Notes: generated from the letters alone by a model not told the origin. 64,000 bases of DNA from Sphingomonas ginkgonis (GCF_003970925.1 NZ_RWJF01000001.1:1-64000); one strand, 5' to 3'; positions 9,623 through 19,479 are shown, numbered from the stretch's first letter. Made by a program: numbers and translations.

Positions 9623-10648
9623 ATGGCTGCTGATCCCGAACGGCTGACCACGCCGGAGCGGACGGCGGAGGACGCCGACGCCGCGCTCCGCCCCAAGAGC
9701 CTCGAGGAATTCATCGGCCAGAAGGCCGCGCGCGAGAATTTGCGCGTGTTCGTCATGGCCGCGAAGAGCCGCGGCGAGGCGCTCGACCATGTCCTGCTCC
9801 ACGGCCCGCCCGGGCTCGGCAAGACCACGCTCGCGCAGATCGTCGCGCGCGAGATGGGGGTCGGCTTTCGCGCCACCTCCGGTCCGGTGATCGCCAAGTC
9901 GGGCGACCTCGCCGCGCTGCTCACCAATCTCGAGGACGGCGACGTCCTCTTCATCGACGAGATCCACCGCCTCAACCCCGCGGTCGAGGAGGTGCTCTAC
10001 CCGGCGATGGAGGACCGCGCGCTCGACCTGATGATCGGCGAGGGCCCATCCGCCCGCTCGGTCCGGATCGAGCTGCCGCGCTTCACCCTGGTCGGCGCGA
10101 CCACCCGTCAGGGCCTGCTCACCCAGCCGCTGCGCGACCGCTTCGGCATCCCCGTCCGGCTCATCTTCTACACCGTCGACGAGCTCGAGCATGTCGTCAC
10201 CCGCGCCGCCCGGTTGCTCGCCGCGCCGATCACCCCCGACGGCGCGCACGAGATCGCGCGCCGCAGCCGCGGCACCCCGCGGATCGCCGGACGCCTCCTT
10301 CGCCGGGTTCGCGACTTCGCCCATGCCGCGGGGGTGGACGCCATCGATCAGGCGCTCGCCGACCGCGCCCTCACCCGGCTCGAGATCGACGGCCTCGGGC
10401 TCGACGCGATGGACCGCCGCTATCTCCACATGATCGCCGATCTCTACGGCGGCGGCCCGGTCGGGGTGGAGACGCTCGCCGCCGGCCTCAGCGAACCGCG
10501 CGACACGCTCGAGGACGTGATCGAGCCCTATCTCATCCAGCTGGGCCTGGTCGCCCGCACCGCGCGCGGCCGCTGCCTCAACGGCAAGGGCTGGCTCCAC
10601 CTCGGCCTCAACCCGCCGCAAGGCAGCCAAACCGGCCTGTTCGAATAG
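9623..10648 (+). CDS. ruvB: Holliday junction branch migration ATPase RuvB
   Basis: 341-residue AAA+ motor of the RuvAB complex. Walker A is GPPGLGKTT, Walker [10 protein letters not shown], sensor I ATTRQG, and the C-terminal winged-helix DNA-binding domain contains [20 protein letters not shown]. The ATG at 9623 gives the usual N-terminus ([19 protein letters not shown]); the longer frame upstream is antisense to DedA. In most proteobacteria ruvB follows ruvA directly; here three genes intervene, one of them on the opposite strand, so ruvB needs its own promoter. Confidence 0.94.
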   Translation: MAADPERLTTPERTAEDADAALRPKSLEEFIGQKAARENLRVFVMAAKSRGEALDHVLLHGPPGLGKTTLAQIVAREMGVGFRATSGPVIAKSGDLAALLTNLEDGDVLFIDEIHRLNPAVEEVLYPAMEDRALDLMIGEGPSARSVRIELPRFTLVGATTRQGLLTQPLRDRFGIPVRLIFYTVDELEHVVTRAARLLAAPITPDGAHEIARRSRGTPRIAGRLLRRVRDFAHAAGVDAIDQALADRALTRLEIDGLGLDAMDRRYLHMIADLYGGGPVGVETLAAGLSEPRDTLEDVIEPYLIQLGLVARTARGRCLNGKGWLHLGLNPPQGSQTGLFE

Positions 10649-10670
10649 GCGCAACTCCTTCACCCCTACC

Positions 10671-10738
10671 GTCATGCTGAACTCGTTTCAGCACCCACCC
10701 CGCAACACACCCGATGCCCCCGCAAGTTCAGGATGACG
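10671..10738. repeat. Short dispersed palindromic repeat, GTCATGCTGAACT family (copy 1)
   Basis: 10671-10697 carries GTCATGCTGAACTCGTTTCA followed by GCACCCA, and 10721-10738 holds a degenerate inverted partner (AAGTTCAGGATGACG). The same unit occurs at 29704-29785 and 42635-42661. Confidence 0.8.
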
Positions 10739-10801
10739 CAAGGCGGCGGCCGCTCTACCACTTCGCTGTGCCGGGAAGATGAAGGGGAGAAGAAAGCGAC
10801 C

Positions 10802-11983
10802 ATGTCCGTGCGCCACCTGACCGCCGCGCTCGCCCTCGTCGCCGCTGGTCCCGCGCTCGCCCAGGCGCCCCAGCCGGCCCAGCGCCCGGTCCCGACCGAC
10901 TATTCGACCCCAACCCACTGGATCTGCCTGCCCGGTCGCAAGGACGTCTGCTCGACCCCGCTCGCGACCACCCCGCTGACCGCCGCCGGCTATGGCCCGA
11001 GCGCGCCCAGCCCGGTCGCCGCCAACCCCCCGGTCGACTGTTTCTACGTCTACCCGACGGTCAGCCGCGATCCCGGCATGAACAGCGATCTTTCCGTCTC
11101 CGACAATGAGGAACGCTACGCCGTCCAGTCGCAATTCGCGCGCTTCTCGGGCGTGTGCCGGCCTTTCGCGCCCGCCTATCGCCAGATGACGCTCGGCGCC
11201 GTCGCTGCGGTCGCCGCCGGGACCGACGTCAAGCCCTACGCGATGATCGCCTACGCCGACGTCGCTGCCGCCTTCCGCACCTATCTCCAGCGCTACAACC
11301 AGGGCCGCCCCTTCGTGCTCGTCGGGCACAGCCAGGGCTCGCTGATGCTTCAGTACCTCATCGTCCACGAGATCGAGGGCAGGCCCGTCCAGAAGCAGCT
11401 GCTGCTCGCGCTGATTCCCGGCTTCAACGTCTATGTCCCGCAGGGTCGGCGGATGGGCGGCACCTTCCGCTCGGTCCCGCTGTGCGGCCGCCCGGGCGAG
11501 ACCGGCTGCGTCGTTGCCTATTCCAGCTTCCGCGAGAAGAACGAGCCGCCTGCCGGCGCCATGTTCGGCACCACCGACCAGCCCGGCATGACGGTCGGCT
11601 GCGTCAACCCGGCGAGCCCCGGCTCGACCGACTGGCAGCGCCTGTCGAGCGACTGGTACGCCCGCGCGGGCAACCCCGTCCCGGGCGGCCCGATCAGCTG
11701 GTCCTCGACCGGCACCCCGCCGACTCCCTGGCTCAGCACCTCCGGGCTGGTCTCCGGCCGCTGCGTCCAGCAGGGCGGGCGCGGCTTTCTCTCGATCCGC
11801 ACCAACAGCCGGCCGGGCGAGAAATGGACCGACCATGTCGGCGGCGAGGTCGGCGCGCTCGGCTTCTTCCTGCCCGGCTGGGGAATGCACCTCAACGACG
11901 TCAACTTCGCGCAAGGGGATCTCGTCCGCCTCGTCGCGAGCGTCACTCCTCGATCCGGAACAGCGTCTCGACCGACACGCTGA
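10802..11983 (+). CDS. DUF3089 alpha/beta-hydrolase, exported
   Basis: 393-residue lipase-like hydrolase with a Sec signal peptide (HLTAALALVAAGPALAQ). The nucleophile elbow GHSQGS places the catalytic Ser at about residue 177. The central and C-terminal regions (DCFYVYPTVS, PGFNVYVPQGRRMGGTF, HLNDVNFAQGDLV) match DUF3089. The ATG at 10802 was preferred over an upstream in-frame start because it gives the signal peptide. Substrate is unknown. The 3' end runs 41 bases into the convergent HTH gene. Confidence 0.85.
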   Translation: MSVRHLTAALALVAAGPALAQAPQPAQRPVPTDYSTPTHWICLPGRKDVCSTPLATTPLTAAGYGPSAPSPVAANPPVDCFYVYPTVSRDPGMNSDLSVSDNEERYAVQSQFARFSGVCRPFAPAYRQMTLGAVAAVAAGTDVKPYAMIAYADVAAAFRTYLQRYNQGRPFVLVGHSQGSLMLQYLIVHEIEGRPVQKQLLLALIPGFNVYVPQGRRMGGTFRSVPLCGRPGETGCVVAYSSFREKNEPPAGAMFGTTDQPGMTVGCVNPASPGSTDWQRLSSDWYARAGNPVPGGPISWSSTGTPPTPWLSTSGLVSGRCVQQGGRGFLSIRTNSRPGEKWTDHVGGEVGALGFFLPGWGMHLNDVNFAQGDLVRLVASVTPRSGTASRPTR

Positions 11984-12149
11984 GCGCCCGCGCCAGCTTG
12001 AGCGCGAGCAGCGCCGAGGGCACGAACACTCCGTTCTCGACCGTGTTCACCGTCTTGCGCGTGACCCCCACCCGCTCCGCCAGTTCGGCCTGGGTGAGGC
12101 CGAGTTCGCCGCGCAGCTCCTTCAGCCGGTTGGCCAGCCGCTCAGCCAT
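11943..12149 (-). CDS. XRE-family helix-turn-helix regulator
   Basis: 68-residue cytoplasmic DNA-binding protein made almost entirely of one Cro/CI-type HTH domain (LRGELGLTQAELAERVGVTRKTVNTVENG). Such minimal regulators usually repress their own operon. Its start overlaps the stop of the upstream membrane gene by eight bases, and the shared leader carries two palindromes at 12606-12639. Its 3' end overlaps the convergent hydrolase gene by 41 bases. Confidence 0.85.
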   Translation of the reverse strand: MAERLANRLKELRGELGLTQAELAERVGVTRKTVNTVENGVFVPSALLALKLARALSVSVETLFRIEE

Positions 12150-12588
12150 CCCGAAGCGCGCGCCGCTCGAGCGCCCCGAAGCTCAGCAGCCCGGCGGCGA
12201 TCCCGATCGTCAGCACGACATGCACCGCCTCGCGCCCCGACACCGGCTGAAACAGCGTCACGAAGTAGATGGTGATCGCACCCAGCATTGCCGCCACGAA
12301 GGCATTGGCGAGCGCCTGCCGCCGGTTGGCGCGGGTCACCTCGTCCTCCATCAGCGCCTGCACCGCCCGCCCGTGGAACAGCGCGCCGAAGCGACCGCTG
12401 ACCAGCGCAAACAGGAGGATGCCGGACAGGACCAGCCAGGCCGCGATCCGCACATGATCGACCGGCCGCCCCGTGTCGCCGTTCACGAAGCTGCCCTGCT
12501 GCGCGATCAGCAGGATGGCGAGCACGGGCATCATCCGCGCCCGGCGCTGGTTCAAACGCTCCGCCTTCTCGCTGGTGGTCGTGACCAT
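12142..12588 (-). CDS. Small membrane protein co-transcribed with an HTH regulator
   Basis: 148 residues with about four hydrophobic segments (near 20-35, 48-65, 95-115 and 122-142 of the protein) and short charged loops. It matches the widespread membrane-protein-plus-XRE-regulator gene pairs whose function is not established. It is the first gene of a two-gene minus-strand operon, with its start 16 bases from a perfect 9-bp inverted repeat. Confidence 0.75.
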   Translation of the reverse strand: MVTTTSEKAERLNQRRARMMPVLAILLIAQQGSFVNGDTGRPVDHVRIAAWLVLSGILLFALVSGRFGALFHGRAVQALMEDEVTRANRRQALANAFVAAMLGAITIYFVTLFQPVSGREAVHVVLTIGIAAGLLSFGALERRALRDG

Positions 12589-12603
12589 CTTGAGATCCCC
12601 TCT

Positions 12604-12641
12604 GTGTAACCTGTAGGTGACAAGTAACGCGAAGGTTACAC
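12604..12641 (-). promoter_or_regulatory. Candidate operator: double palindrome upstream of the HTH operon
   Basis: A perfect inverted repeat GTGTAACCT (12604-12612) and AGGTTACAC (12633-12641) encloses two smaller palindromes, GTAACC-N4-GGTGAC (12606-12621) and GTAAC-N6-GTTAC (12624-12639, centred on 12631/12632). The two are 18 bases apart, about 1.7 helical turns. The position, just upstream of the minus-strand operon, suits autoregulation by the XRE protein. Confidence 0.6.
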
Positions 12642-12695
12642 GAGAGTCAAGCGGGGTTGCCCCACCCGCCTTCGAATGGTTAAGGCCCCCCGCAC

Positions 12696-13145
12696 ATGCC
12701 CAGCCTCGACCAGCCCTATCGCGGCGGCTTCGTCGGCCCCGAGCATCGCTTCGCCCTGACCGTCTACTTCGAGGACACGGACACGGCGGGGATCGTCTAC
12801 TACGCCAATTATCTGAAGTTCATGGAGCGCGCCCGCTCCGACATGCTGCGCGCCGCCGGGATCGACCAGCGCGCGGCGATGGAGGGCGGGGACGGCGTGT
12901 ATGCCGTCGCCGAGGCGCACATCCGCTACCACCGCCCGGCCCGGCTCGGCGACGACCTGCTGCTCGTCTCGACGGTCGGTCCGGTCCGCGCCGCCAGCAC
13001 CGTCATTCATCAGCGAGTCATGCGCGGGACCGAACTGTTGGCCCAGGCGACGGTGACGGCGGCCTTCATCACTCTCGATGGACGTCCGACCCGCCAGCCC
13101 AGGGAATGGGTCGAGCGGTTCAGGTCCATCGCCAGCCAGAACTAG
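12696..13145 (+). CDS. ybgC: Acyl-CoA thioesterase YbgC, Tol-Pal associated
   Basis: 149-residue hot-dog fold thioesterase, first gene of the tol-pal operon. The active-site motif YFEDTDTAGIVYYANYLKF contains the catalytic Asp of the 4-hydroxybenzoyl-CoA thioesterase type. YbgC acts on acyl-CoA or acyl-carrier intermediates at the membrane; its exact tie to Tol-Pal is unsettled. The ATG at 12696 lies 7 bases from the tolQ leader at the other end, and order ybgC-tolQ-tolR-tolA-tolB-pal is conserved. Confidence 0.9.
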   Translation: MPSLDQPYRGGFVGPEHRFALTVYFEDTDTAGIVYYANYLKFMERARSDMLRAAGIDQRAAMEGGDGVYAVAEAHIRYHRPARLGDDLLLVSTVGPVRAASTVIHQRVMRGTELLAQATVTAAFITLDGRPTRQPREWVERFRSIASQN

Positions 13146-13152
13146 GAACTCG

Positions 13153-13838
13153 ATGCCTCCCGTCACTGCCAGTCCCGACCTCATGAGTCCGCTGACCCTC
13201 TTCCTCCACGCCGACGTGGTGGTGAAGATCGTCATGCTCGGCCTGCTCGCCGCCAGCGTCTGGACCTGGGGGATCATCATCACCCACTCGCTCCGGCTGC
13301 GCCAGATCAACCGCCAGACCGGCGCCTACGAGAACGACTTCTGGGCGGCCAAGGACATCGACGATTTCCATGCCCGCCGCGGCAAGGAGAAGCTGCCGAG
13401 CGCCGCGATCCTCACCGCCGGAATCGACGAGTGGCGCCGCTCGACCCGCAATCGCAACATGGACCTGTCGGGCGCGCGCGAACGGCTGTCGGGGGCGATG
13501 AGCGCGGCGATCGCCGACGAGCTCGACCGGCTCGCCGACCGCCTCAACATCCTTGCCACAGTCGGTTCGGTCGCCCCCTTCGTCGGCCTGTTCGGCACCG
13601 TCTGGGGGATCATGCGCAGCTTCACCGGGATCGCCGCTGCCAACAACACCAGTCTCGCCGTGGTGGCGCCCGGCATCGCCGAGGCGCTGTTCGCCACCGC
13701 CATCGGCCTGTTCGCCGCCATCCCCGCGGTGATCGCCTACAACCGGCTGACCCACGGGCTCGACCGGCTCGAGGCGCGGCTCGGGCGCTTCGCCGACCGC
13801 TTCCACGCCACGCTGAGCCGCGAGCTCGAGGCCGCCTG

Positions 13839-13839
<1 letters not shown>
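13153..13839 (+). CDS. tolQ: TolQ, Tol-Pal proton channel subunit
   Basis: 228-residue inner-membrane protein of the MotA/TolQ/ExbB family. Three transmembrane segments are visible: about residues 20-42 (VVVKIVMLGLLAASVWTWG), 133-155 (NILATVGSVAPFVGLFGTV) and 168-195 (GIAEALFATAIGLFAAIPA). With TolR it converts proton motive force into movement of TolA. The start at 13153 (MPPVTAS) avoids overlap with ybgC. tolR follows with an overlapping ATG. Confidence 0.93.
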
Positions 13840-14275
<436 letters not shown>

Positions 14276-14279
<4 letters not shown>

Positions 14280-15289
14280 AGCTCGACCGGGCGGAACTCG
14301 GCGGCACCGGCGTCGCGATCGCGCTTCACCTCGCGCTGATCGCCGCTCTGTCGACGAGCCTCGCCCATGTTCTGCCGGTCAGGGAGCCGCCGCCGATCGA
14401 GGTCGAGTTCGCGAGCGACGTCGCCCCAACGCCGGCGGCCCCTGCGCCCGCCGCCGCCCCGGCCCCGAGCCAGGCGCCCGAGCAGGGCGAGGCACCGCCG
14501 GAGGAAGCGGCGCCGCCACCGCCGCCCGCGCCGGCCCCGGTCGTCCAGCCGGCGCCCCCGCCTCCGCCGCGCCCGGTGCCCGTCGCGCGACCGGTTCCCA
14601 CGCCGCCGCCGCCGCCGGTCGCCCGTCCGGCGCCGACGCCGCGCCCGGCCCCGCGGCCGACCCCCGTCGCCCGCCCTGCTCCGGTCCAGCGTCCCGCTCC
14701 CCAGCCACGCCCCGCGCCGCCCCAGCAGCGTCCTTCGCCCCCGCCGCAGCGCGCGGCTCCTGCCCGGCTCCAGGCCCGGCCGGCGCCATCCCCTGCCAGA
14801 CCCTCGCCCGCGCCGGCCCGCCCCGCGCCCCGGGTGTCGCGGCTCGGGACCGATTTCCTGAAGGGGATCGGCCCCGACTCCCCGCCGGCGCGCTCGGCCC
14901 CGTCCGCGCGTCCGGCGCCGTCCGCCGCGCCAGCCGCGGCCGCCGCCCCGAGCTTCTCCGCCAGCGCGGTCGCCGGGGTGGTCCAGGCGATCCGCCGCCG
15001 GGTCCAGCCCTGCGCCGACCGCCAGGTGAACCCCGGCCCCGGCGCCAACAAGATCAAGGTCCGGCTCCATCTCCGGCTCAGCCGCTCGGGCGGCCTGCTC
15101 GGCGCGCCGCAGGTGGTCGGCACCAGCGGGGTCGACGAGGACAACGACAAATATGAGGAGCGGGTGAAGGATCTCGCCGTCGCCGCCTTCACCGGCTGCG
15201 CCCCGCTCTCCGGCCTGCCCGCCGACCTCTACAAGACCGAGGACGGGCGCGGCTGGGGCGATTTCATCATGGTCTACAGCCTGCCCTGA
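14276..15289 (+). CDS. tolA: TolA-like protein with Pro/Ala-rich spacer
   Basis: 337 residues: an N-terminal membrane anchor (VAIALHLALIAALSTSLAHV), a long Pro/Ala/Arg-rich segment (about residues 45-225) rather than the Ala/Lys/Glu helix of E. coli TolA, and a C-terminal globular domain with two cysteines (RVQPCADRQ and TGCAPLSGL) resembling the TonB/TolA C-terminal fold. It bridges the inner membrane to Pal and TolB during outer-membrane constriction. The GTG start overlaps the tolR stop. The spacer is low-complexity, and its length probably varies between relatives. Confidence 0.85.
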
Positions 15290-15297
15290 GGAGAGCT

Positions 15298-16650
15298 ATG
15301 CGTCACTTCGCCCTTCCCCTTCTGCTCCTCGCCAGCGCCGCCGCCGCGCAGGACCAGCCGGCCCCCGCCCCCGCCGCCCCGCCGCCCGCACAGGGGCCGC
15401 TCGAGGTGGACGTCACCGGCGGCCAGAACGGCGCGCAGGTGATCGCCGTTCCCGCCATGCCGACCCCGGCCGACACCCAGACCCCCGCCGGCAGCACCTC
15501 GACGCTCGGGCAGCAGGTCGCCGGGATCATCGCCTCCGACCTCCGCTCGACCGGGCTGTTCACCCCGCTCGGTCCCAACGGGATCGGCCGCTACAGCTTC
15601 GCCCAGTCGACCGCGCCCGACTATCCGACCTGGCGCTCGGCCGGCGCCGGGCAGCTGGTCGCGGGCAGCGTCCGCGCCGAGGGCGGCAACCTCGTCGTCG
15701 CCTGCAACCTCCAAGACGTCGGCGCCGGCCGCGAGCTGGTCCACCAGGACTTCACCGTCGCCGCGACCGACTGGCGCCGCGCCGGGCACAAGTGCGCCGA
15801 CGCCATCTACTCGCGCCTGTCGGGCGAGCGCGCGTTCCTCGATACCCGGGTCGTCTATGTCGCCGAGACCGGGCCCCGCAACCGCCTGACCAAGCGCATC
15901 GCGATCATGGACAGCGACGGGTCCAATCACCGCTTCCTGACCGAGGGCGACGCCACCGTCACCACCCCGCGCTTCTCGCCCGACGGGACGCGGCTGGCCT
16001 ATATGAGCTTCCAGGGTCGCCGCCCGCGCGTCTGGGTGCTCGACATCGCCAGCGGGACCAAGCGGCTGCTGATCCCGGGGATCGCGATGACCTCCGCCCC
16101 GCGCTTCTCGCCCGACGGCAAGCAGATCGCCTTCGCGATGAGCCGCAACGGGACCACCGACATCTATATCGCGCCGGCGGCGGGTGGCGGCACTCCGACC
16201 CGCCTGACCAGCGCGCCGGGGATCAACACCGCGCCCAGCTTCTCGCCCGACGGCAGCCGGATCGCCTTCGAGAGCGACCGCTCCGGCTCGCAGCAGATCT
16301 ACGTCATGAACGCCGACGGCTCGGACCAGCGCCGGATCAGCTTCGGCGGCGGGTCGCACGGCCAGCCGGTGTGGAGCCCGCGCGGCAACCAGATCGCCTT
16401 CACCCGCGTCGGCGCCTTCCGCATCGGCGTGATGAGCGCCAGCGGCGGGGGCGAGAAGATCCTGACCGACGGCTGGCAGGACGAAAGCCCGAGCTGGGCA
16501 CCCAACGGCCAGTTCATCATGTTCAACCGCACCAGCCAGGGCAGCGGCGCGACCGCGCTCTACGCGGTGTCGGTCAACGGCGGCCCCGCCCGGCGGCTGC
16601 CCACCCCGCGCGACGGCTCGGACCCGAGCTGGTCGCCGCTCCAGGACTGA
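15298..16650 (+). CDS. tolB: TolB, periplasmic Tol-Pal component
   Basis: 450-residue periplasmic beta-propeller protein. A Sec signal (HFALPLLLLASAAAAQ) is followed by a Pro-rich stretch, the N-terminal alpha/beta domain, and repeated propeller blades with RFSPDG, SFSPDG and PVWSPRGNQIAF motifs. TolB binds Pal and, via its N-terminus, TolA. It lies 8 bases after tolA with a GAGGAG ribosome binding sequence and 12 bases before pal. Confidence 0.94.
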   Translation: MRHFALPLLLLASAAAAQDQPAPAPAAPPPAQGPLEVDVTGGQNGAQVIAVPAMPTPADTQTPAGSTSTLGQQVAGIIASDLRSTGLFTPLGPNGIGRYSFAQSTAPDYPTWRSAGAGQLVAGSVRAEGGNLVVACNLQDVGAGRELVHQDFTVAATDWRRAGHKCADAIYSRLSGERAFLDTRVVYVAETGPRNRLTKRIAIMDSDGSNHRFLTEGDATVTTPRFSPDGTRLAYMSFQGRRPRVWVLDIASGTKRLLIPGIAMTSAPRFSPDGKQIAFAMSRNGTTDIYIAPAAGGGTPTRLTSAPGINTAPSFSPDGSRIAFESDRSGSQQIYVMNADGSDQRRISFGGGSHGQPVWSPRGNQIAFTRVGAFRIGVMSASGGGEKILTDGWQDESPSWAPNGQFIMFNRTSQGSGATALYAVSVNGGPARRLPTPRDGSDPSWSPLQD

Positions 16651-16662
16651 AGAGGAGAAGAC

Positions 16663-17181
16663 ATGCGCAAGTTCCTGACCCTGACCGCCATCGCGCTGGC
16701 GCTCGGCGCCGCCGGCTGCGCCCGCAAGCGCGGCGGCGTCAACAGCACGCCGCCGGTCGCCGAGGCGCCGGGCACCGCCGCGGCCAATCCCGACGACGCG
16801 GGCGAGCTCACCGAGCTGCCGGCGATGCAGGCCGCGCTACGCGCCGCCGCCGGTTCGGACACCATCTACTTCAATACCGACAAGTCGGAGATCGACGCGC
16901 CGTCGCAGGCGACGCTCGCCGCGCAGGCCAAGTGGATGCTCGCCAACCCGGCGGTCCGCGCCTCCGTCGAGGGCCATGCCGACGAGCGCGGCACCCGCGA
17001 GTATAATCAGGCGCTGGGCGAGCGCCGCGCGCAGGCGGCCAAGCTCTACCTGATGAGCAAGGGAGTCCCCGAGGCGCGCCTGCTGACCGTCAGCTGGGGC
17101 AAGGAGCGACCGGTCGCGGTCGGCTCGACCGAACAGGCTTGGGCCCAGAACCGCCGCGCAGTCACGGTGGTCGTGAAGTAG
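16663..17181 (+). CDS. pal: Pal, peptidoglycan-associated lipoprotein
   Basis: 172-residue outer-membrane lipoprotein. The lipobox is AAGC after a short signal peptide (FLTLTAIALALG), followed by an OmpA-like peptidoglycan-binding domain (IYFNTDKSEID, VEGHADERGTREYNQALGERRAQA). It completes the tol operon. No cpoB/ybgF gene follows; instead a palindromic repeat and a convergent Sel1-type gene are present. Confidence 0.94.
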   Translation: MRKFLTLTAIALALGAAGCARKRGGVNSTPPVAEAPGTAAANPDDAGELTELPAMQAALRAAAGSDTIYFNTDKSEIDAPSQATLAAQAKWMLANPAVRASVEGHADERGTREYNQALGERRAQAAKLYLMSKGVPEARLLTVSWGKERPVAVGSTEQAWAQNRRAVTVVVK

Positions 17182-17189
17182 AAGCTCAT

Positions 17190-17302
17190 TCCTCCCCTGC
17201 ATTTTTGCAGCGGAGGGAGACCATGCGCAGCATGGCGGAGGGGCCCCTCCACCACTCAGCTACGCTGAGCGGTCCCCCTCCCCGAGCAAGCTCGGGGAGG
17301 AA
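17190..17302. repeat. Compound palindromic intergenic repeat (copy 2)
   Basis: Successive hairpins at 17191-17216, 17221-17235, the core GGAGGGGCCCCTCC at 17237-17250, 17255-17269 (CTCAGC-TAC-GCTGAG) and 17278-17301 (CCTCCCCGAGC...GCTCGGGGAGG). Its order matches the copy at 6922-7026, though the loops differ. It sits between convergent pal and the Sel1-like gene, where it could also act as a bidirectional terminator. Confidence 0.75.
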
Positions 17303-17306
17303 CTGA

Positions 17307-17609
17307 TCAAGCCGCGTAGCGCCCGTGCTGGCTCATCCCGAGCCAGGCGCGGGCCTGGCGCTGCGCCTCGGCGATCTCGCGCGCGGTCATCTCGACCGCG
17401 ATCTCGGCGCGGCACTGCTGGCCGCGAGTGCAGCCGTTGAGCGCCGCGAGGTTGAACCACTTGTGCGCCTCGATGAGGTCGACCGCCTGGCCGCCGCGCC
17501 CGGTCGAGTAGGTCACCCCCAGCTCGAACAGCGCATCGACGTCGCCGCGCTCGGCGTCGGCAAGGCGGCTGCGGACAAGAAACTCGGCGGCTTTGTGCGA
17601 GATGGCCAT
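17307..17609 (-). CDS. Sel1-like repeat protein
   Basis: 100-residue cytoplasmic helical protein with one to two Sel1/TPR-like repeats (GDVDALFELGVTYSTGRGG, then IEAHKWFNLAALNG). There is no signal peptide. Such short Sel1 proteins are usually scaffolds of unknown partner. It is transcribed alone, convergent with pal, with a GAGGAG-type ribosome binding site upstream. Confidence 0.8.
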   Translation of the reverse strand: MAISHKAAEFLVRSRLADAERGDVDALFELGVTYSTGRGGQAVDLIEAHKWFNLAALNGCTRGQQCRAEIAVEMTAREIAEAQRQARAWLGMSQHGRYAA

Positions 17610-17675
17610 GGTCTTCTGCTCCCCTGTTGAGGAGGAAATGACCCTTCATAAGCTGATAAATGGTTAACGCGTGGA

Positions 17676-18536
17676 TTAACCCTGATCCGGTACGGACCGT
17701 TCGACCGGGAGGTTGTCGATCAGCCGCGTCGTCCCTAACCGAGCCGCGGCGATCAGCCGCATCCGTCCGCGCGCCTCGGCCAGCGGTTCCAGGCTCTCGG
17801 CATCGACCAGCGCGACATAGTCGATCGGGTCGAACCCCGCCGCCCACAGCCGCGCCGCCGCCGTCTCGAGGCTCGCCGCCACCGGCGCCCCGCCGGCGAT
17901 CGCCGCCGCGGCCTCGCGCAGCGCCTCGGGCAAGGCGAGCGCACGCCGCCGCTCCTCAGCCGACAGATAGGCGTTGCGCGACGATAGGGCGAGCCCGTCC
18001 GAGTCCCGCACCGTCGCCACGCCTGCCACCTCGATCGGCAGCGCGAGGTCGGCGACCAGCCGGCGGATCACCGCCAGCTGCTGGAAGTCCTTCTCCCCGA
18101 ACAGCGCGACGTCGGGCCGAACCGCGAGCAGCAGCTTCGCCACCACCGTCGCAACCCCGTCGAAATGGCCCGGGCGCGCCGCCCCGTCCCACCGCTCGCT
18201 GACCCCGGCGACCCGGATCGTCGTCGCGAAGCCGGGCGGGTAGAGCTGCGCCGCGGTCGGCAGCCACAGCAGGTCGCACCCCGCCGCGCGGAGCAGCGCG
18301 GCGTCGGCCTCCTCCTGCCGGGGGTAGCGGTCGAGGTCCTCGCCGGCGCCGAACTGCAGCGGGTTGACGAAGATCGTCGCCGCCACCTTGTCGGCGCGCC
18401 GCCGCCCCTCGCGCACCAGGGTCAGGTGCCCCTCGTGCAGCGCGCCCATGGTGGGCACCAGCGCGATCCGCTCGCCCTTCCCCCGAAGCGACCAGAGCGC
18501 GGGCTCCAGCGCACTGATTTCACGGATGATTTGCAC
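17676..18536 (-). CDS. panC: Pantothenate synthetase PanC
   Basis: 286-residue cytoplasmic enzyme joining pantoate and beta-alanine with ATP, the last step of vitamin B5 synthesis. The nucleotide-binding HxGH motif appears in PTMGALHEGHLTLV; other family motifs are FVNPLQFGAGEDLDRYPR, FGEKDFQQL and SSRNAYLS. It is divergent from mipZ with a 64-base gap. No panB or panD is present in the window. Confidence 0.93.
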   Translation of the reverse strand: MQIIREISALEPALWSLRGKGERIALVPTMGALHEGHLTLVREGRRRADKVAATIFVNPLQFGAGEDLDRYPRQEEADAALLRAAGCDLLWLPTAAQLYPPGFATTIRVAGVSERWDGAARPGHFDGVATVVAKLLLAVRPDVALFGEKDFQQLAVIRRLVADLALPIEVAGVATVRDSDGLALSSRNAYLSAEERRRALALPEALREAAAAIAGGAPVAASLETAAARLWAAGFDPIDYVALVDAESLEPLAEARGRMRLIAAARLGTTRLIDNLPVERSVPDQG

Positions 18537-18600
18537 CCGAATCCCCTAGCGGTTAAACCCCGGCGAACCGTGCTGTTCACGGCTCGGGGGGAGAAGTTCA

Positions 18601-19380
18601 TTGGCCCACTTCATCGTCTTCGCCAACGAGAAAGGCGGGACCGGCAAGTCGACGACCGCGGTCCACACCGCCGTCGCGCTGGCGGCCGCGGGGCAGCGCG
18701 TCGCCGCGCTCGACCTCGACCATCGCCAGCGCACGCTCACCCGCTATCTCGAGAACCGCGCCGCGACCATGCGCCGGACGGAGACCGACCTGCCCCAGCC
18801 GCTGTTCGAGGTGCTCGACGAGCAGACCCCGGAGGCGCTCGGCGAAGCGATCGAGCGGCTCGCGCAGCAGGCCGACGTGATCGTCATCGACACACCCGGC
18901 CGCGACGACGCGGTGGCGCGCGCCGCGATCGTCCGCGCCGACACGCTGGTCACGCCGATGAACGACAGTTTCGTCGACCTCGACCTCATCGGCCAGGTCC
19001 ATCCCGAGAACTTCAAGATCACCCGTCCGAGCTTCTATGCCGAGCTGATCTGGAATAGCCGCACCCAGCGCGCCAAGTCGACCGGCAAGAGCGTCGACTG
19101 GGTGGTGTTGCGCAACCGCCTCCAGCACATCCAGTCGCACAACCTCCAGCGGGTCGGCGCGGCGATGGACGAGCTCGCCCGCCGGGTCGGCTTCCGGGTC
19201 ATCCCCGGGCTCGGCGAGCGCGTCATCTACCGCGAGCTCTTCCCCAAGGGGCTGACCCTGCTCGACCTCAAGCATATCGGCGATGCCGGCCTCGCCCACA
19301 TCGCGGCTCGGCAGGAGCTGCGCGAGATGGTCGCCGGGCTCGGAATCCCGGGCGAGGAGAAGACCGCCAAGGTCGCCTGA
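18601..19380 (+). CDS. mipZ: Division-plane positioning ATPase MipZ
   Basis: 259-residue ParA-family ATPase that in alphaproteobacteria forms a polar gradient and inhibits FtsZ assembly away from midcell. The deviant Walker A is KGGTGKST near residue 11, and the Walker B-like segment is VIVIDTPGRDDAVAR. Full-length similarity to the Caulobacter-type protein is suggested by NEKGGTGKSTTAVH and the C-terminal RVIYRELFPKGLTLLDL. The start is TTG after a GGGGGGAG ribosome binding sequence. Confidence 0.9.
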   Translation: MAHFIVFANEKGGTGKSTTAVHTAVALAAAGQRVAALDLDHRQRTLTRYLENRAATMRRTETDLPQPLFEVLDEQTPEALGEAIERLAQQADVIVIDTPGRDDAVARAAIVRADTLVTPMNDSFVDLDLIGQVHPENFKITRPSFYAELIWNSRTQRAKSTGKSVDWVVLRNRLQHIQSHNLQRVGAAMDELARRVGFRVIPGLGERVIYRELFPKGLTLLDLKHIGDAGLAHIAARQELREMVAGLGIPGEEKTAKVA

Positions 19381-19479
19381 GTGGCGTCCCGCGGGACCGG
19401 GCGCGTCCCGGTTTGACCTGATCGACGAGCGTCGCCAATAGCGATGAACAAACCGCCGCATCGGGAGTTCGGGCGCGTA

